From CAZMZW01 sp963802275 (lineage in GTDB: Bacteria > Chloroflexota > Anaerolineae > Anaerolineales > Anaerolineaceae), in assembly GCA_963802275.1 (NCBI GenBank), contig CAWDIB010000006.1, forward strand, positions 342,025 to 406,024: a stretch of DNA of 64,000 nt, written 5' to 3'. The notes under the pieces were generated by a model. The model did not search any database. It was not told the DNA's origin and saw only the letters and a list, made by a program, of their open reading frames with translations. Positions 9,508-18,167 of this stretch are shown here, piece after piece (position 1 is the first letter of the stretch; each line of letters opens with the position of its first letter). The translations under genes and the position numbers were made by a program.

Positions 9508-11523
9508 ATGAAAAAAATTGGCCGGCAAAATGAAACCATTTTTTCCCTACTCATGATCTTGATCATTTCGATCATTACCTTTTTGCCATTCATACATCAA
9601 TTGGGTTTTTATGGTGATGATTGGATCATGCTATGGGGGTTTGTCACATCGGGTTCTGAAAAGGTGGCATCCATTTATGCCACTGATCGGCCATTCACAG
9701 GTTTAGTGGTTGGCCAGATTATTAAGCTGCTCGGAACCAATCCGATTAATTGGCAAATTTTCATTTTTGCCTTGCGGATTACTGGCACGTTATTATTTTA
9801 TTGGCTTGTCAGGACGATTTGGAAGAGCCAAGCTTTACCCGCATTGTTGATGACATTGATTTTTGCCACATACCCGGGATTTTCACAAACTCCCCAGGCT
9901 CTTACATACCAGGCTCTTTTCTTGGGAGTAAACCTTGGACTATTTGCTTCAGTCTTGGGGATACAGGCAATTCAAGCGAAAAGAAAAATCGATCAAATCC
10001 TGTTGATCTTATTATCCAGCATTTTTTTCCTTGTTTGCTTACTTATGGTTGAATGGCTCATAGGCGCCATAGCTTTTTTTGTCGTCCTGGTTTTCTTTGA
10101 AATCAGAAAGAGGGAAAAATCAATACGCTTGTTAATTATTAAAACTCTTTCATTTTCCCTGCCGGCTTTGGCCGGTTCGGCAGTTTTTCTTATCTGGAGA
10201 ATTTTTTTCTTTCAGAACAGGCGTATGGCGACGGATATCGGCCAGCTTTTGTCAAATTATGGCAGTCAAACGGCTGGCAAAGTTTTCAACTTGATTTTTG
10301 ATACTACGAGGAGTTTTTTCAATACCGCTGTTTTACCCTGGTTTGTATCGTTCAATGATTTATGGGATTGGGGTTCAAGAAAACTGGTTGTTCAGGCATT
10401 ATTGATCGCTTCCCTGGCGTTTTTCGTAGTCGCTCTTGTCTATTTGTTTTACCGTAATAAAAAAGTTGAAAAACAAAATAACACTTCGTATGATTGGTCT
10501 TGGGATGGGATCATCATTGGCATGCTCGGAGTTCTGTTGACGATCATTCCGGTTACATTCACCGGCAGAAACATATCTTTATTAAGCACTTTCAACCGCT
10601 ACACATTGAATTCAGTTGCGGGTGTATCAATTTTGGTGGTCTCTTCTTTTTACTATCTCATTAATAAAATCAAACCCATACTTGTTTTTTCAGCTGTGCT
10701 GCTTTTTCTTTCGGTATTTACCCATTTACTGAATACCGCACAATTCGTCGAAAATTACCAAAATCAGAAGGATTTTTGGTGGCAGCTATCCTGGAGAGCT
10801 CCCGATATCAAAGATGGAACTGTTTTTACACCCGTAGGCCTCGGTGCAAGTGATTATTTTCACATTTTCCCCCAAATCAATTTAATTTACCGGCCTAATT
10901 CAAAGCAGTTGGCAATTAACACACAGATCCTGAATAACTCTACGATAAAAGAGATATTAGTGGGACGGCAGGAAAAAGAAATCAACTTGCGAGGTATTGT
11001 TTTTAAAAGGGATTATCAGAACTTGCTTGTTGTTTCGATGAGGACGGATACCTGTTTACATGTTTGGGATGGAAGCAACCCAATTCTGGCGGTAACTCAC
11101 AACCCAATTATATCGTTGGTTGCGCCGCTTTCTAAGCTCTCCGCCATTGATATGAAATCCCCACCTCATATTCCACCAGCGAATATATTTGGTAAGGAAC
11201 CAGCGCATAGCTGGTGTTACTACTATCAAAAGGCGTCTTTAGCAAAACAGGGAAGTGATTGGGGGGCTATTTTAACTCTGGGTCGGGAATTGAACTCCCA
11301 AAGACTGCATCCACTCGATGTATCTGAATGGATGCCTTTTTTTGAAGGATACTCGATTACTGGTAATCATGAAGAAGCGGAAGGAATAGCACTCAGAATG
11401 AAATCGGACATGACGACGGTCCAATTAATTTGCCAATCCTTCCCTGGAAATAAGCCGCAATGGTATCAATATGTGAATGATGATGTGTATGAATTCATGA
11501 AACTGACTTTGTGCGGATATTAA
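9508..11523 (+). CDS. Polytopic membrane protein, glycosyltransferase GT-C-like, with soluble C-terminal domain (paralogue A)
   Basis: The 671 residues carry about ten or more membrane segments in the first 430 positions. An early loop (LGFYGDDWIMLW) has the paired acidic residues typical of the first extracytoplasmic loop of GT-C glycosyltransferases. The C-terminal 230 residues are soluble and contain ANIFGKEPAHSWCYYYQKASLA, followed by a helical, TPR-like tail. The same arrangement recurs in the gene at 29457-31541, so the two are paralogues. It lies divergent from the SGNH pair on one side and convergent with the dlt-like operon on the other, fitting a role in building or decorating a surface glycan with lipid-linked sugars. 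Donor and acceptor are unknown. Confidence 0.6.
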   Translation: MKKIGRQNETIFSLLMILIISIITFLPFIHQLGFYGDDWIMLWGFVTSGSEKVASIYATDRPFTGLVVGQIIKLLGTNPINWQIFIFALRITGTLLFYWLVRTIWKSQALPALLMTLIFATYPGFSQTPQALTYQALFLGVNLGLFASVLGIQAIQAKRKIDQILLILLSSIFFLVCLLMVEWLIGAIAFFVVLVFFEIRKREKSIRLLIIKTLSFSLPALAGSAVFLIWRIFFFQNRRMATDIGQLLSNYGSQTAGKVFNLIFDTTRSFFNTAVLPWFVSFNDLWDWGSRKLVVQALLIASLAFFVVALVYLFYRNKKVEKQNNTSYDWSWDGIIIGMLGVLLTIIPVTFTGRNISLLSTFNRYTLNSVAGVSILVVSSFYYLINKIKPILVFSAVLLFLSVFTHLLNTAQFVENYQNQKDFWWQLSWRAPDIKDGTVFTPVGLGASDYFHIFPQINLIYRPNSKQLAINTQILNNSTIKEILVGRQEKEINLRGIVFKRDYQNLLVVSMRTDTCLHVWDGSNPILAVTHNPIISLVAPLSKLSAIDMKSPPHIPPANIFGKEPAHSWCYYYQKASLAKQGSDWGAILTLGRELNSQRLHPLDVSEWMPFFEGYSITGNHEEAEGIALRMKSDMTTVQLICQSFPGNKPQWYQYVNDDVYEFMKLTLCGY

Positions 11524-11615
11524 GAAAACCGAGATATTTCATCGAAAAGTATGAGGATGATCCCGATCGGAAAGAGTGATTAATAAATGAATTATTGAAC
11601 GACATCCATTTTCGA

Positions 11616-12545
11616 TTACCATCCCGCCATGATGATTTCATTGATGATCCTGCTGAACTTTTCCGCGCCTGCCGTGCTCACGTGGTCCGGGTTGTAGAAA
11701 TCCGCCGCCCCAAAGCGCTCATCCTTCATGAAATTCAGGTAAGGAACATGGTATTGACTCACCAGCCGCTGAATGTTCTCTTGCATGCGGGCGAGCTTGT
11801 CCGCTTTAAGATGGTCATAGTAGAAGTGATGCAACGGCGTGGTGATGAGCAGCACCTGGATGCCGCGGCTTTGGCAGGTTTCGATTAATTCGCTGAGCAG
11901 CTGCATGTTGCCTGCTATTTTTTCAGCTCCCATCATGCTCTCATTCAACTCAACCAGCTGCCAGCCAAAGCGTTTCCATTCAGCATCTTCCGCTATCGTC
12001 TGAGTACCGATTTCCCGCCAGCCGTTTGTATACAGCACCCGCTGGTCGGAACTGATGAAACCTCTCTCGATTAGATTTAAAACCTCCCGCCAGCCATAGG
12101 CGGCCGTGTAACTGTATAACACAGGATTGAAGTACGACAGCGCGCTTTGCGGGGGAATGTCCCATACCGACCGGTAAAAAGCCACCCGCCAGCCGGCAGG
12201 CGATTGGTCCAGCCGGTATTCCAGCGCATAATACGATATCGGCAGGATGATCAGCTTCAGTTTCGGCATCTGCTCCAGGTATTTCTCGATCAACTTCGTG
12301 TGGTAATAGATGTCCTCCGCATCATTAAAAAGGTTGAATCCCTTGTAACTCAGGTATTGCGGATCGATGGTATTTGCATAGGATGGCCCGGCAATGAGAA
12401 CCTCGATCTCATCCGTTTGGGTTTCAAAGTATTCCTTCTTCCTGGTGAAGTTGTTGGGCATGCGGCTCAGCTGAAATTCCAGCACTCCATACAATACCAG
12501 CAATGGCAACAGGAAGAGCAGCAATTTCTTCAAAAAGAGCTTCAT
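11616..12545 (-). CDS. SGNH-hydrolase-like protein, DltD-like fourth gene of acylation operon
   Basis: From the ATG at 12545 the protein has 309 residues; a longer frame to 12608 would overlap the end of the MBOAT gene, so I prefer the internal start MKLFLKKLLLFLLPLL, which opens directly with a membrane anchor. SGNH motifs are LIAGPSYANTIDPQY (Ser in GPSY, unlike GSSHG of copies 1 and 2) and YNPDHVSTAGAEKF with the Asp-x-x-His pair replaced by PDH. It ends the four-gene operon synthetase, carrier protein, MBOAT, SGNH, in the position DltD takes. In Dlt systems DltD acts outside the membrane in the last acyl transfer step. The altered nucleophile motif may mean another acceptor. Confidence 0.75.
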   Translation of the reverse strand: MKLFLKKLLLFLLPLLVLYGVLEFQLSRMPNNFTRKKEYFETQTDEIEVLIAGPSYANTIDPQYLSYKGFNLFNDAEDIYYHTKLIEKYLEQMPKLKLIILPISYYALEYRLDQSPAGWRVAFYRSVWDIPPQSALSYFNPVLYSYTAAYGWREVLNLIERGFISSDQRVLYTNGWREIGTQTIAEDAEWKRFGWQLVELNESMMGAEKIAGNMQLLSELIETCQSRGIQVLLITTPLHHFYYDHLKADKLARMQENIQRLVSQYHVPYLNFMKDERFGAADFYNPDHVSTAGAEKFSRIINEIIMAGW

Positions 12546-12567
12546 CAACTTTGGGTCAGTGCAAAGA

Positions 12568-14067
12568 CTAGAACTGGTTGTAGATGAATTGATACGAGGC
12601 GAACACACCCAGGAACAAAATGGCGAACACCGTCAGGTAATACACGCCCCAGCGGATGAGCGTCGGCTGGTTGAGCGGGAATTCCCTGAGTTTGGGTTTG
12701 GCATGGAAAATGGCCATCACCAGCGCCACCAGCAGCAGGGCGATGAGCAGCAGCGCGCCTTTCATATCCTGCCCCATTAAATACGGGTTGAGGAATTTCT
12801 GGAAGGTTTCAGCGCTAAACTGCGGGGTGAAACTGCGCAGCAGCTGGCGCAGGCTGGACCCGATGCCGCGCAGCAGATGAGTGACGATGTAGCTGGCATC
12901 CGCCAGGTTTTTGGCGCGGAAGAAGATCCAGCTGAAGCTGACCAGGTTAAAAGTGAGGAATACCTGCGCGATTTTAACCAGCTTGTTCTTTTCCAGTTTC
13001 AATCGCTTGAGCGCTTTTTTTGTCAACGGGCTGAAAAGCAACGAGCCAGCCATGTAGAGCCCATGCAGGGCACCCCAGATGAGAAAACCCCAGCTGGCTC
13101 CGTGCCAGATGCCCGAAAAGAGGAATGTGATCATCAGGGCGATTGCCGAGCCCCATTGCCGCCAATTGCGCAGGGAAAGCTGTATGGGTTTGAAGATGTA
13201 ATCCAGGATCCAGCGCGAGAAGGAAATGTGCCACCTGCGCCAGAACTCCGGGATGGAATCCGCCAGGTAGGGGCTGTTGAAATTGTCGGTCAGGCGGATG
13301 CCGAACATGCCCGCCACGCCCAGGGCGATGTCGGTGTAGGCGGAAAAATCGAAATAGATTTGCAGAGCGTACAGGTAGGTGGCCAGGATTAGCGGCAGGC
13401 CGGTGTAATTTTGTGGCTTGCTGTACACCGTGTTGACGAACAGGGCCAGCCGGTCAGCCAGAACCAATTTTTTGAACAATCCCCGCTCGACCTTCCACAA
13501 TCCCAGCCGCATCCTTTCATAGTCGAATTGGTAGGGACTGCGCAGTTGGGGCAGCAGGTCGCCGCCCCTTTCAATTGGTCCCTGGATCAGCTTGGGGAAG
13601 AAGGATAGGTACAATGCAAAATAACCCAGGTGGCGTTCCGGCTTGAGCACTTCAAGGTAAATGTCAATTAAATAAGAAATGGCTTGCAGGACAAAAAAGG
13701 AAACGCCCACCGTCAGCAGACTGCCCAGAAATGACCAGTCCGGGTTTTCCGCAATGGATGGCATGCTTTTTAGGATCAACGGCAGATAGCGGAAACCGAA
13801 TAGCACCAGCCCATTCAATAGGATGCCGCTGATCAGCCAGGTTTTCTTTTGACGTTCTTTTTTGCTTTGTTGGATCTTCAAACCCCACCAATAACTGACC
13901 AGGATGACCAGCCCAAGGGCAAGCAGCAGGTGCGGTGCCATCTGGCTGGCGTAAAAAATGAAGCTGGCCAGCAGCAGCAGTGCCCAGCGCAGTTTGCCTT
14001 TGATCACATAAAAAAGGGCAAAGACAACAGCAACAAAGACGAGGAAGACGAAAGAATTGGTGGTCAT
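12568..14067 (-). CDS. MBOAT-family membrane O-acyltransferase (DltB/AlgI-like)
   Basis: The 499-residue polytopic protein has the MBOAT core: FDFSAYTDIALGVAGMFGI, then NFNSPYLADSIPEFWRRWHISFSRW, then FLFSGIWHGASWGFLIWGALHG, with the conserved catalytic His in the last segment. This is the DltB/AlgI/PatA branch, which moves an acyl group across the membrane from a carrier protein to an extracellular acceptor. The stop of the carrier-protein gene lies 2 bp before this start, indicating translational coupling. Alone, DltB and AlgI are hard to tell apart. The neighbouring carrier protein favours a DltB-like mechanism, whereas AlgI systems lack a dedicated carrier. Confidence 0.9.
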   Translation of the reverse strand: MTTNSFVFLVFVAVVFALFYVIKGKLRWALLLLASFIFYASQMAPHLLLALGLVILVSYWWGLKIQQSKKERQKKTWLISGILLNGLVLFGFRYLPLILKSMPSIAENPDWSFLGSLLTVGVSFFVLQAISYLIDIYLEVLKPERHLGYFALYLSFFPKLIQGPIERGGDLLPQLRSPYQFDYERMRLGLWKVERGLFKKLVLADRLALFVNTVYSKPQNYTGLPLILATYLYALQIYFDFSAYTDIALGVAGMFGIRLTDNFNSPYLADSIPEFWRRWHISFSRWILDYIFKPIQLSLRNWRQWGSAIALMITFLFSGIWHGASWGFLIWGALHGLYMAGSLLFSPLTKKALKRLKLEKNKLVKIAQVFLTFNLVSFSWIFFRAKNLADASYIVTHLLRGIGSSLRQLLRSFTPQFSAETFQKFLNPYLMGQDMKGALLLIALLLVALVMAIFHAKPKLREFPLNQPTLIRWGVYYLTVFAILFLGVFASYQFIYNQF

Positions 14068-14069
14068 GG

Positions 14070-14312
14070 TTATTCCAGTTTGGGGTTTTTGGATTGGATG
14101 GCCTTCATCAGGTCGCCCACGTTGCGCAGGGTCAGCAGTTCCTTGGGGCTGAATTTGACCTTAAAACGGTTTTCGATGGCCAGGATCAGCACCACGTGCG
14201 AAAGCGAATCCCAGCCTTCCACGTCGTTGGCGGTCATTTCGGGCTTGAGTTCGATCTCGTCATTTTCGAACACCGAGCGGAAAACTGCGGTAAGGGGTTG
14301 CAAAATATCCAT
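14070..14312 (-). CDS. Acyl carrier protein (DltC-like role)
   Basis: The protein has about 80 residues, starting MDILQPLTAVFRSVF. The phosphopantetheine attachment site is visible as GWDSLSHV, with the Ser of the DSL motif. I chose the ATG at 14312 because it lies one base after the stop of the synthetase gene and has GGAG upstream; a longer frame to 14354 would overlap that gene by 40 bp. It should carry the acyl group made by the synthetase (14314-15957) as a thioester and hand it to the MBOAT (12568-14067). Its dedicated place between the two argues against a housekeeping fatty-acid ACP. Confidence 0.88.
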   Translation of the reverse strand: MDILQPLTAVFRSVFENDEIELKPEMTANDVEGWDSLSHVVLILAIENRFKVKFSPKELLTLRNVGDLMKAIQSKNPKLE

Positions 14313-14313
14313 T

Positions 14314-15957
14314 TTATATCTCCAGGGTTGAAAGGTCGCCGGCATCCTGTCCAAGGTATTGTGCCTTCAGTACCCGGCGCATGATCTTGCCGCTCTTATT
14401 CTTGGGCAGAGAATCCACCACGATGATCTCCTGTGGGGCGGCGATGGCGGCAATGCGGTTGGTGACGTGCAGGCGCAGTTTCAGTTCCAATTCCGGTGAC
14501 CATTCAACATTTTTCTTCAAAACCACGTACGCCACCACTTTTTCAAACATGATCTCATCCGGTGCACCGATCACACCCGATTCAGCTACCTCTTCCACTT
14601 CCAGCAGCGAAGATTCCACCTCAAAGGGACTTACCAGGTGACCGGTGGTGTTGATCACGTCGTCGCTGCGTCCCAGGAACCAGTAATAGCCGTCCTCATC
14701 GTGCTGCGCCACGTCGCCGCTGAAGTAAAACCCGTAACGGAATTTCTCCTGGTACACATCCTCATGTTGGCGGTAGGTGATGAACATCGAAGGCCAGCCA
14801 GGCTTCAAGCACAAGTTGCCGGACTGGTTGGTTGGCTGCACTTGGCCGTCGTCGCTGAGGATGGCGGCGGTAATGTCAGCCAGCGGCTTGCCCATTGAGC
14901 CGGGTTTGATCGGCAGTCCCGGCTTGTTGGCGATCATGATGCTGCCGGTCTCGGTCTGGAACCAGGTGTCGTAAATATCCCGTTTCAGCACCCGCTGCGA
15001 CCATGCCAGTATCTCCGGGTTGAGCGGTTCACCCACGCTGAAAATGTGTTTGAGTGCGCTCAGGTCGAACTGTCGATAAAACGTCTCCTCCTCGCGCATC
15101 AGCATCCGCAGAGCGGTTGGCGCCGTGTACCATTTGTTCACCTTCTCCCGTTCCAGCACGGTGAACCACGCCTGCGGGTCGTATCCCCCGCCGAAATGCA
15201 CCTGGGTGATGCCCTGGCTCCACGGTGCGATGACGCCATAAGAGGTGCCTGTCACCCAGCCCAGGTCGGCTGTACACCAGTAAATATCATCTTCGGAAAT
15301 TTGGAATACTTGTTGGAATGAGCTCACTTGGGAAAGGATGCTGCCGTGTACGTGCTGCACACCCTTGGATTTGCCGGTTGAGCCGGAAGTGAAGTGCAGG
15401 ATGGAAGGTGTTTTTTCAGAGGTCAGCGGGACTTCAAATTGGTCTGCGGCATCTTTCAGTCTCTTTGGCAGGCTGAGGGTTTTTTCATCTTTGTCCTCGT
15501 CCATATCCACCGCCAGCAAATGGCGGATGCCGGGCAATTTGGGCAGCACCGACTGCACCTTGCGCAGCATGCTCTGCTTGGTGATGACTGCCCTGGCTTC
15601 CTGCAGCCGATCCAGCAGGGCTTCATCCCCAAAATTGGAGAACAGGCAGGCGGCGATCGCTTTCAACTTTAAGGTTCCCAGCAGTGCCACGAACTGTTCC
15701 GGGATCTTGGGCAGGAAGATGAAGATCACATCCCCTTCGCCATACCCTAATGCCTGCAGTACATTGGCCATCTGGTTGCTGGTTTTTTCCAACTGCAGAA
15801 AGGAATATTCCACCTTTTCCAGTGTGGTGGGTGCAATATAGCGCAGAGCGATTTTTTCCGCCCGCCCCATTTCGCACTGCAGGCGGGTGCAGAGGTAGCC
15901 CAGGTTGTATTGCCCGTTGTGGATGATGGCTGCCGGATCGGTTGAAGTGCTCGTCAT
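14314..15957 (-). CDS. Acetyl/acyl-CoA synthetase-like AMP-forming ligase (DltA position of the operon)
   Basis: The 547-residue enzyme of the ANL superfamily shows the AMP-binding motif LHFTSGSTGKSKGV, the A5-type motif DTWFQTETGS, the hinge region FLGRSDDVINTTGHLVSP and the C-terminal lysine motif KNKSGKIMRRVLK. WCTADLGWVTGTSYGV and DTWFQTETG are closest to acetyl-CoA synthetases rather than to DltA D-alanine ligases. It probably activates acetate or another short acid as an adenylate and loads the adjacent carrier protein, directly or through CoA. It is the first gene of the operon running down to 11616. Substrate choice is inferred from motif similarity only. Confidence 0.85.
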   Translation of the reverse strand: MTSTSTDPAAIIHNGQYNLGYLCTRLQCEMGRAEKIALRYIAPTTLEKVEYSFLQLEKTSNQMANVLQALGYGEGDVIFIFLPKIPEQFVALLGTLKLKAIAACLFSNFGDEALLDRLQEARAVITKQSMLRKVQSVLPKLPGIRHLLAVDMDEDKDEKTLSLPKRLKDAADQFEVPLTSEKTPSILHFTSGSTGKSKGVQHVHGSILSQVSSFQQVFQISEDDIYWCTADLGWVTGTSYGVIAPWSQGITQVHFGGGYDPQAWFTVLEREKVNKWYTAPTALRMLMREEETFYRQFDLSALKHIFSVGEPLNPEILAWSQRVLKRDIYDTWFQTETGSIMIANKPGLPIKPGSMGKPLADITAAILSDDGQVQPTNQSGNLCLKPGWPSMFITYRQHEDVYQEKFRYGFYFSGDVAQHDEDGYYWFLGRSDDVINTTGHLVSPFEVESSLLEVEEVAESGVIGAPDEIMFEKVVAYVVLKKNVEWSPELELKLRLHVTNRIAAIAAPQEIIVVDSLPKNKSGKIMRRVLKAQYLGQDAGDLSTLEI

Positions 15958-16030
15958 TTATTATTGCCAGCCTGATTCTGGAGGGATTTTATCATTTTTG
16001 TAGAAGAGAATGATTGTATTGTAGCGCAAA

Positions 16031-16056
16031 TAAAAAACACCCTGAATGCGGGTGTT
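16031..16056 (-). terminator. Rho-independent terminator of the fmdB-type gene
   Basis: On the minus strand the stem AACACCC (16050-16056) pairs with GGGTGTT (16036-16042) around a 7-nt loop and is followed by a T run. It lies 19 bp downstream of the zinc-ribbon gene stop, separating that gene from the acylation operon. Confidence 0.85.
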
Positions 16057-16074
16057 CTTTAGGCACTAGAATTT

Positions 16075-16377
16075 TTAATCACTTGAAGCAGGTGCAGGGG
16101 CTGGGTTTTTGGCAGGTTCGCTTGTGCTTTCACTTTTCTTTTCTGCCGGTTTTTCTTCCTTCTTCTTAGGTGGTGCGCTGCTGCCTGACCCGGAGCTGGA
16201 ACGATGATCGGTGGAATAAAAACCTGACCCTTTGTAGATGATTGTGGCCGGGGTGAATACTTTATTAAGCGTCAGCTTGCCGCACCGCGGGCATTTCTTC
16301 AAATGAGGGTCGCTGAAATGCTGGCTGTGTTCGAATTCATGATCGCAATTTGCGCAATGATAGATGTAAATCGGCAT
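16075..16377 (-). CDS. FmdB-type zinc ribbon regulatory protein
   Basis: The 100-residue protein opens with MPIYIYHCANCDHEFE and then has CPRCG, giving the two CxxC pairs of the FmdB/CxxC_CxxC_SSSS zinc ribbon family. VFTPATIIYKGSGFYSTD is the conserved end of that domain. The last 45 residues are low-complexity Ser/Pro/Lys/Glu. Members are small, widespread and mostly uncharacterised; FmdB was first named as a putative regulator of formamidase genes. A strong terminator follows and no operon partner is obvious. Confidence 0.9.
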   Translation of the reverse strand: MPIYIYHCANCDHEFEHSQHFSDPHLKKCPRCGKLTLNKVFTPATIIYKGSGFYSTDHRSSSGSGSSAPPKKKEEKPAEKKSESTSEPAKNPAPAPASSD

Positions 16378-16479
16378 TCTTGCTCCAAGATGCGAATTAT
16401 AGCAGAGATTCTTTTTCTACCTATTTGAAATACCCGCTATTGTATAATCTTATTGTTAATATCCCATAAGAGGTAAATG

Positions 16480-18132
16480 ATGTCCAATCCCCGTCCTGTT
16501 CAAGCCCCCACCGGAACCAAGCTCACCTGCAAATCCTGGCAGACCGAAGCCGCCTTCCGCATGATCCAAAATAACCTGGACCCCAAAGTAGCCCAGCGTC
16601 CGCTGGAGCTGGTGGTCTATGGCGGGCGCGGGCAGGCCGCCCGCAACTGGGATTGCTTCGATGCCATCCTGGAATCGCTTAAAACACTGGAGGATGATGA
16701 AACCCTGCTCGTCCAGTCCGGTAAACCGGTCGGTATTTTCAAAACGCATACCGATGCCCCGCGTGTGCTGATCGCCAACTCCAACCTGGTGCCGCACTGG
16801 GCCACCCAGGAGGTGTTCGATGAGTTGTCCGCAAAGGGATTGATGATGTACGGGCAGATGACCGCCGGGTCGTGGATTTACATTGGCACCCAGGGCATCC
16901 TGCAGGGTACCTACGAAACCCTCGCTTCCCTGGCGCAGCTGAAGGGCTGGCCATCTCTCAACGGCAAGTTTGTCTTGTCCGCTGGCCTGGGCGGCATGGG
17001 TAGCGCCCAGCCGCTGGCCATCACCATGAACGGAGGTGCCGGCCTGCTGGTCGAGGTGGACTGCGAGCAGGCTCAATGGCGCAAGGACATTGGTTACCTG
17101 GACTTGGTGGTGGAAGACCTGGAGGAAGCGCTTGCGCTTGTGCTGGAAGCCAAAGAGAAAAAGATCCCCCGCTCGGTCGGGCTGATCGGCAATGCCGCCG
17201 ATATCTACCCCGCCATGGTCTCCAGCGGCATACTACCGGATGTGGTCACCGATCAAACCCCCGCCCACGACTTCCTCATGTACGTCCCGGCTGGGCTGAG
17301 TGTGACGGCTGCGGCTGAACTGCGTAAATCCGATCCAGCCGATTATTCCCGCCGCTCGGTGGAATCCATGTCCGCCCAGGTACGCGCCATGCTCGCCCTG
17401 AAGAAAATGGGTGCGGAGGTGTTTGATTATGGCAACAACATCCGCCAGCGCGCATTTGATAACGGCGTCAAGAATGCCTTCGATTTTCCCGGCTTTGTTC
17501 CGGCGTACATCCGCCCGCTCTTTTGCGAGGGCAAGGGGCCGTTCCGCTGGGTGGCGCTTTCCGGTGACCCGCAGGATATCTACCGCACCGATCAGGCCAT
17601 CATGGAACTCTTTCCCAATGATGAACCCCTCCATCGCTGGCTGAAAATGGCGCGCGAGCGCGTTCCCTTCCAGGGGCTGCCGGCACGCATCTGCTGGCTG
17701 GGTTATGGAGAACGGGTCAAAGCCGGGCTCAAATTCAATGAACTGGTTGCCAGCGGCGAACTGAGGGCGCCGATTGTCATTGGCCGTGACCACCTGGATT
17801 CCGGTTCGGTGGCATCCCCCAATCGTGAAACCGAAAGCATGCTGGATGGCAGTGACGCGGTTAGCGACTGGCCCATCCTCAATGCGCTCATTAATGCCGT
17901 CGGCGGCGCCACCTGGATTTCCTTCCATCATGGCGGCGGGGTGGGCATCGGTTACAGCCAGCACGCCGGCATGGTCATTGTTGCGGATGGAACCCCCCAG
18001 GCGGCGGTTCGTTTGCAGCGCGTTTTGACCACTGACCCTGGCATGGGCATTCTGCGTCATGCCGATGCCAGTTATCCCCAGGCCGTTCAGGCAGCCAAAA
18101 AACACAGCATCAAAATCCCGATGATGCGCTGA
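16480..18132 (+). CDS. hutU: Urocanate hydratase
   Basis: The protein has about 550 residues, the usual length for urocanase, and is colinear with the family from LVVYGGRGQAARNW through YGQMTAGSWIYIGTQGILQGTYET (NAD-binding region) to the C-terminal HHGGGVGIGYSQHAGMVIVADG. The enzyme adds water to urocanate with a tightly bound NAD+ as electrophile, in the second step of histidine breakdown, in the cytoplasm. Two adjacent ATGs exist; AAGAGG (16468-16473) lies 6 nt before the second (16480) and only 3 nt before the first (16477), so I use the second. TATAAT at 16443-16448 is a likely -10. No other hut gene is in the window. Confidence 0.97.
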   Translation: MSNPRPVQAPTGTKLTCKSWQTEAAFRMIQNNLDPKVAQRPLELVVYGGRGQAARNWDCFDAILESLKTLEDDETLLVQSGKPVGIFKTHTDAPRVLIANSNLVPHWATQEVFDELSAKGLMMYGQMTAGSWIYIGTQGILQGTYETLASLAQLKGWPSLNGKFVLSAGLGGMGSAQPLAITMNGGAGLLVEVDCEQAQWRKDIGYLDLVVEDLEEALALVLEAKEKKIPRSVGLIGNAADIYPAMVSSGILPDVVTDQTPAHDFLMYVPAGLSVTAAAELRKSDPADYSRRSVESMSAQVRAMLALKKMGAEVFDYGNNIRQRAFDNGVKNAFDFPGFVPAYIRPLFCEGKGPFRWVALSGDPQDIYRTDQAIMELFPNDEPLHRWLKMARERVPFQGLPARICWLGYGERVKAGLKFNELVASGELRAPIVIGRDHLDSGSVASPNRETESMLDGSDAVSDWPILNALINAVGGATWISFHHGGGVGIGYSQHAGMVIVADGTPQAAVRLQRVLTTDPGMGILRHADASYPQAVQAAKKHSIKIPMMR

Positions 18133-18167
18133 CCTCTTTTTCGAAAATTAGGGTTTGGTAACTCATT

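Noticed and set aside
12877..13392. Plus-strand open frame opposite the MBOAT gene
   Set aside because: The MBOAT motifs fix the minus strand as coding; no ribosome site or motif on the plus strand.
17233..18105. Long minus-strand open frame opposite hutU
   Set aside because: Antisense shadow of a certain gene in GC-rich sequence.
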